A DNA stretch of 64,000 bases. It comes from Pseudomonadales bacterium. GTDB lineage: Bacteria > Pseudomonadota > Gammaproteobacteria > Pseudomonadales > Azotimanducaceae. The translations under genes and the position numbers were made by a program. This document shows, one piece after another, positions 62,501 through 64,000 of the stretch (its first letter is position 1; the number at the start of each line of letters is the position of its first letter). Below the pieces are notes generated by a model. The model saw nothing but the letters and a program-made list of their open reading frames with translations, did no database searches and was not told where the DNA came from. Location: positions 1 to 64,000 of the forward strand of contig JAJEIQ010000061.1 in the NCBI GenBank assembly GCA_022827905.1, in the 5' to 3' direction.

Positions 62501-64000
62501 GATGCGTCCTCCCCCGAGAGGATCGCCTTGGCCGAGTTGCGCCCCGCCAAGCCCAACAGGCCGCCGCCGGGATGGGTGCTCGCGCCGCATAGGTAAAGGC
62601 CCGGCACCGGTGTGGCGTAGTGATTGGCGCCCGGCACCGGGCGGGTGAAGAGTGCTTGGTCCAGGGCAATCTCCCCGTGGTGCCAATGGCCGCCGCGCAC
62701 CCCGAAGCGCGCCTCAAAATCGGGTGGCGTCAGCAGTTCAGCGGCGATGACCCGTTCGCCGATGCCAGGGGAGATGGCTTCCAGCCGCCCTAGGCAGCTT
62801 CGCATGAAGGCCTCCCGGCCCGCCGGCCAACCCGCCTTTAGCGTGTAAGGAGCATACTGCGCCACGGCGGAAAGAACGTGCTTGCCGGGTGGTGCCAAGC
62901 TGTCGTCATGCACCGTCGGAATGGATATCTCCATGATCGGCTCCGGCGAGCACTCACCGTACTTGGCGTGGTTGAACGCACCTTCAATGCCGTCCATGGT
63001 GGCGGCGGCCAGCAGCCGGGAACCCGCATCGGTCGGGTCCAGCCCCGGAAACTCAGGCAGGCCGTCGAGCGCCAAGTGCAGCTTGGCGGTAACCCCGCGC
63101 GCCCGGAAGTTGTGGACTCGGCGAACGAAACCGGCGTCCAAATTGAGTGGCCCCACCAGCCGGAAGGTGCTTTTGAGGTCGGCGTTGGACACCACCAAGG
63201 GTGCGGCTATGGCGGAGCCGTCCGCGAGCGTGACGCCGGCCGCCCGGCAGTCTGCCAGGTCGATGCGCGTCACGCGCTGGCGGTAGCGAATGGCGGCCCC
63301 GGAAGCCTCCGCGGCGGCGGCGAAGGCAGCGCCCAGCGCGCCCATGCCGCCTTTGACGAGGGCAGAACCCGCGCCGGCGTCGTTCAGGTGCCGGTGCAGG
63401 TAGGCGTAAACGGTGTTGGGCGAGCGCGGCCCCATGTGCGAGCCCAAAACCGCATCCATGCTGAGGGCGGCCTTGAGCAGCGGGTTCTCGAACTTCTCCT
63501 CGACCACGTCGTGGATGTTGATCGCGCCGATGCGCAACAGTTCGCGCATGTCCGCCTTGCCGAGCGTGCGCACATCCCAAGCGAGTTTGGCCAAGAGCCA
63601 GTTGTCGCGTCCCCGGCGCTCGGTGAGCCGTGGGAAGGGGCGGGCACAGAAGCGGTTGAGCACCTTTGCGTAGCGGCGCATCCGGCGTTGGAATTCGGCG
63701 AAGGCGGCTTGGTCGCTGGCCGAAGCGCCCGCGAGGCGGTCGCCGTCAATGACCAGTTGCCGCCCGTCACCGGGCAGGACAACGGTCTTGAGATTGCGTG
63801 CGGCGTAGGCCAGCCCATGCCGCTCCAAAGCCAGATCCTTGACCAGCTCGGGACTGAGCATGTTCAGCAGGTGCGCAGCGGCGGACACCCGGAACCCATC
63901 CGCGAATTCCCGGGTGGCTGCCAAGCCGCCGGGCTGCTCGCCGGCCTCGAGCACCAGCACCTTGCGGCCGCTGCGCGCGAGGTAGGCCGCGCAGGCTAGG
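62497..64000 (-). CDS. FAD-dependent oxidoreductase (phytoene-desaturase-like), cut by the right edge
   Basis: The C-terminal 500 or so residues of an FAD flavoprotein. The frame is open through base 64000 (ending LACAAYLARSGRKVLVLEA on the inside), so the N-terminus with the GxGxxG dinucleotide motif lies outside the window. EAGEQPGGLA, AAAHLLNMLSPEL, KGGMGALGAAFAAAAEASGA and the C-terminal YLCGASTHPGGGLLGLAGRN are typical of phytoene-desaturase-like (CrtI/PDH-like) amine-oxidase-fold enzymes. No carotenoid genes are near. With the GcvT-like and Rieske genes it probably acts on a methylated metabolite. Confidence 0.87.
   Translation of the reverse strand, partial: LACAAYLARSGRKVLVLEAGEQPGGLAATREFADGFRVSAAAHLLNMLSPELVKDLALERHGLAYAARNLKTVVLPGDGRQLVIDGDRLAGASASDQAAFAEFQRRMRRYAKVLNRFCARPFPRLTERRGRDNWLLAKLAWDVRTLGKADMRELLRIGAINIHDVVEEKFENPLLKAALSMDAVLGSHMGPRSPNTVYAYLHRHLNDAGAGSALVKGGMGALGAAFAAAAEASGAAIRYRQRVTRIDLADCRAAGVTLADGSAIAAPLVVSNADLKSTFRLVGPLNLDAGFVRRVHNFRARGVTAKLHLALDGLPEFPGLDPTDAGSRLLAAATMDGIEGAFNHAKYGECSPEPIMEISIPTVHDDSLAPPGKHVLSAVAQYAPYTLKAGWPAGREAFMRSCLGRLEAISPGIGERVIAAELLTPPDFEARFGVRGGHWHHGEIALDQALFTRPVPGANHYATPVPGLYLCGASTHPGGGLLGLAGRNSAKAILSGEDAS

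Overview
The window is GC-rich chromosomal DNA with densely packed genes, most likely from an uncultured or little-studied gammaproteobacterium. The order guaB-guaA-tadA-purL, a single-chain PurL of about 1290 residues, skp-lpxD-fabZ-lpxA, and a ponA gene divergent from pilMNOPQ-aroK-aroB all fit that class. The genus cannot be fixed from sequence alone. No rRNA, tRNA, CRISPR array or intact transposon was seen.

Left part (1-28 kb), mostly housekeeping. It opens with a TonB-dependent receptor whose start codon is separated from its reading frame by a run of 16 C, a possible on/off switch. A Nif11-like small protein and a shortened lipid A cluster (lpxA, fabZ, lpxD, skp) follow. Then come purine genes (guaB, guaA, purL) with tadA, and leuA preceded by a small leucine-rich leader ORF that looks like an attenuator. 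A CcsA/YpjD-like membrane protein, SrkA kinase, an M48 protease, PBP1a, the type IV pilus assembly genes pilMNOPQ, the shikimate genes aroK and aroB, and a solitary vsr complete this part.

Middle part (28-50 kb), accessory. A periplasmic molybdenum hydroxylase (Tat-targeted 2Fe-2S subunit, Mo subunit, FAD subunit) is encoded with a membrane cytochrome b. Next is a metal island lying entirely on the minus strand from about 49.8 to 33.4 kb. It holds two ZIP transporters, a TonB receptor with His/Asp/Glu-rich loops, and a nine-gene run: a Cu/Zn-type permease fused to an SPFH domain, HflC-like and HflK-like proteins, an orphan solute-binding protein, a small membrane protein, ZIP, and a tripartite RND efflux pump (outer-membrane factor, adaptor, pump). 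The permease-SPFH fusion with its two SPFH partners is the most unusual system here. I infer that it is a metal-handling complex organised by an SPFH scaffold.

Right part (50-64 kb), mixed metabolism. It has a GyrI-like protein, a CBS-pair protein, a di-haem peroxidase with a FixH-like protein, an aldo/keto reductase, an Rpn-like nuclease relic, a DUF899 protein and a luciferase-like oxidoreductase. A PIN-toxin module follows, bracketed by a near-perfect 21-base direct repeat whose right copy is the start of tesB. Then come a CULT (cereblon-like) protein, a HAD enzyme and a 6-pyruvoyl-tetrahydropterin-synthase-like protein lacking the usual Cys. The window ends with a Rieske oxygenase, a GcvT/DmdA-like protein and an FAD oxidoreductase cut by the right edge, which together suggest demethylation of a methylated substrate.
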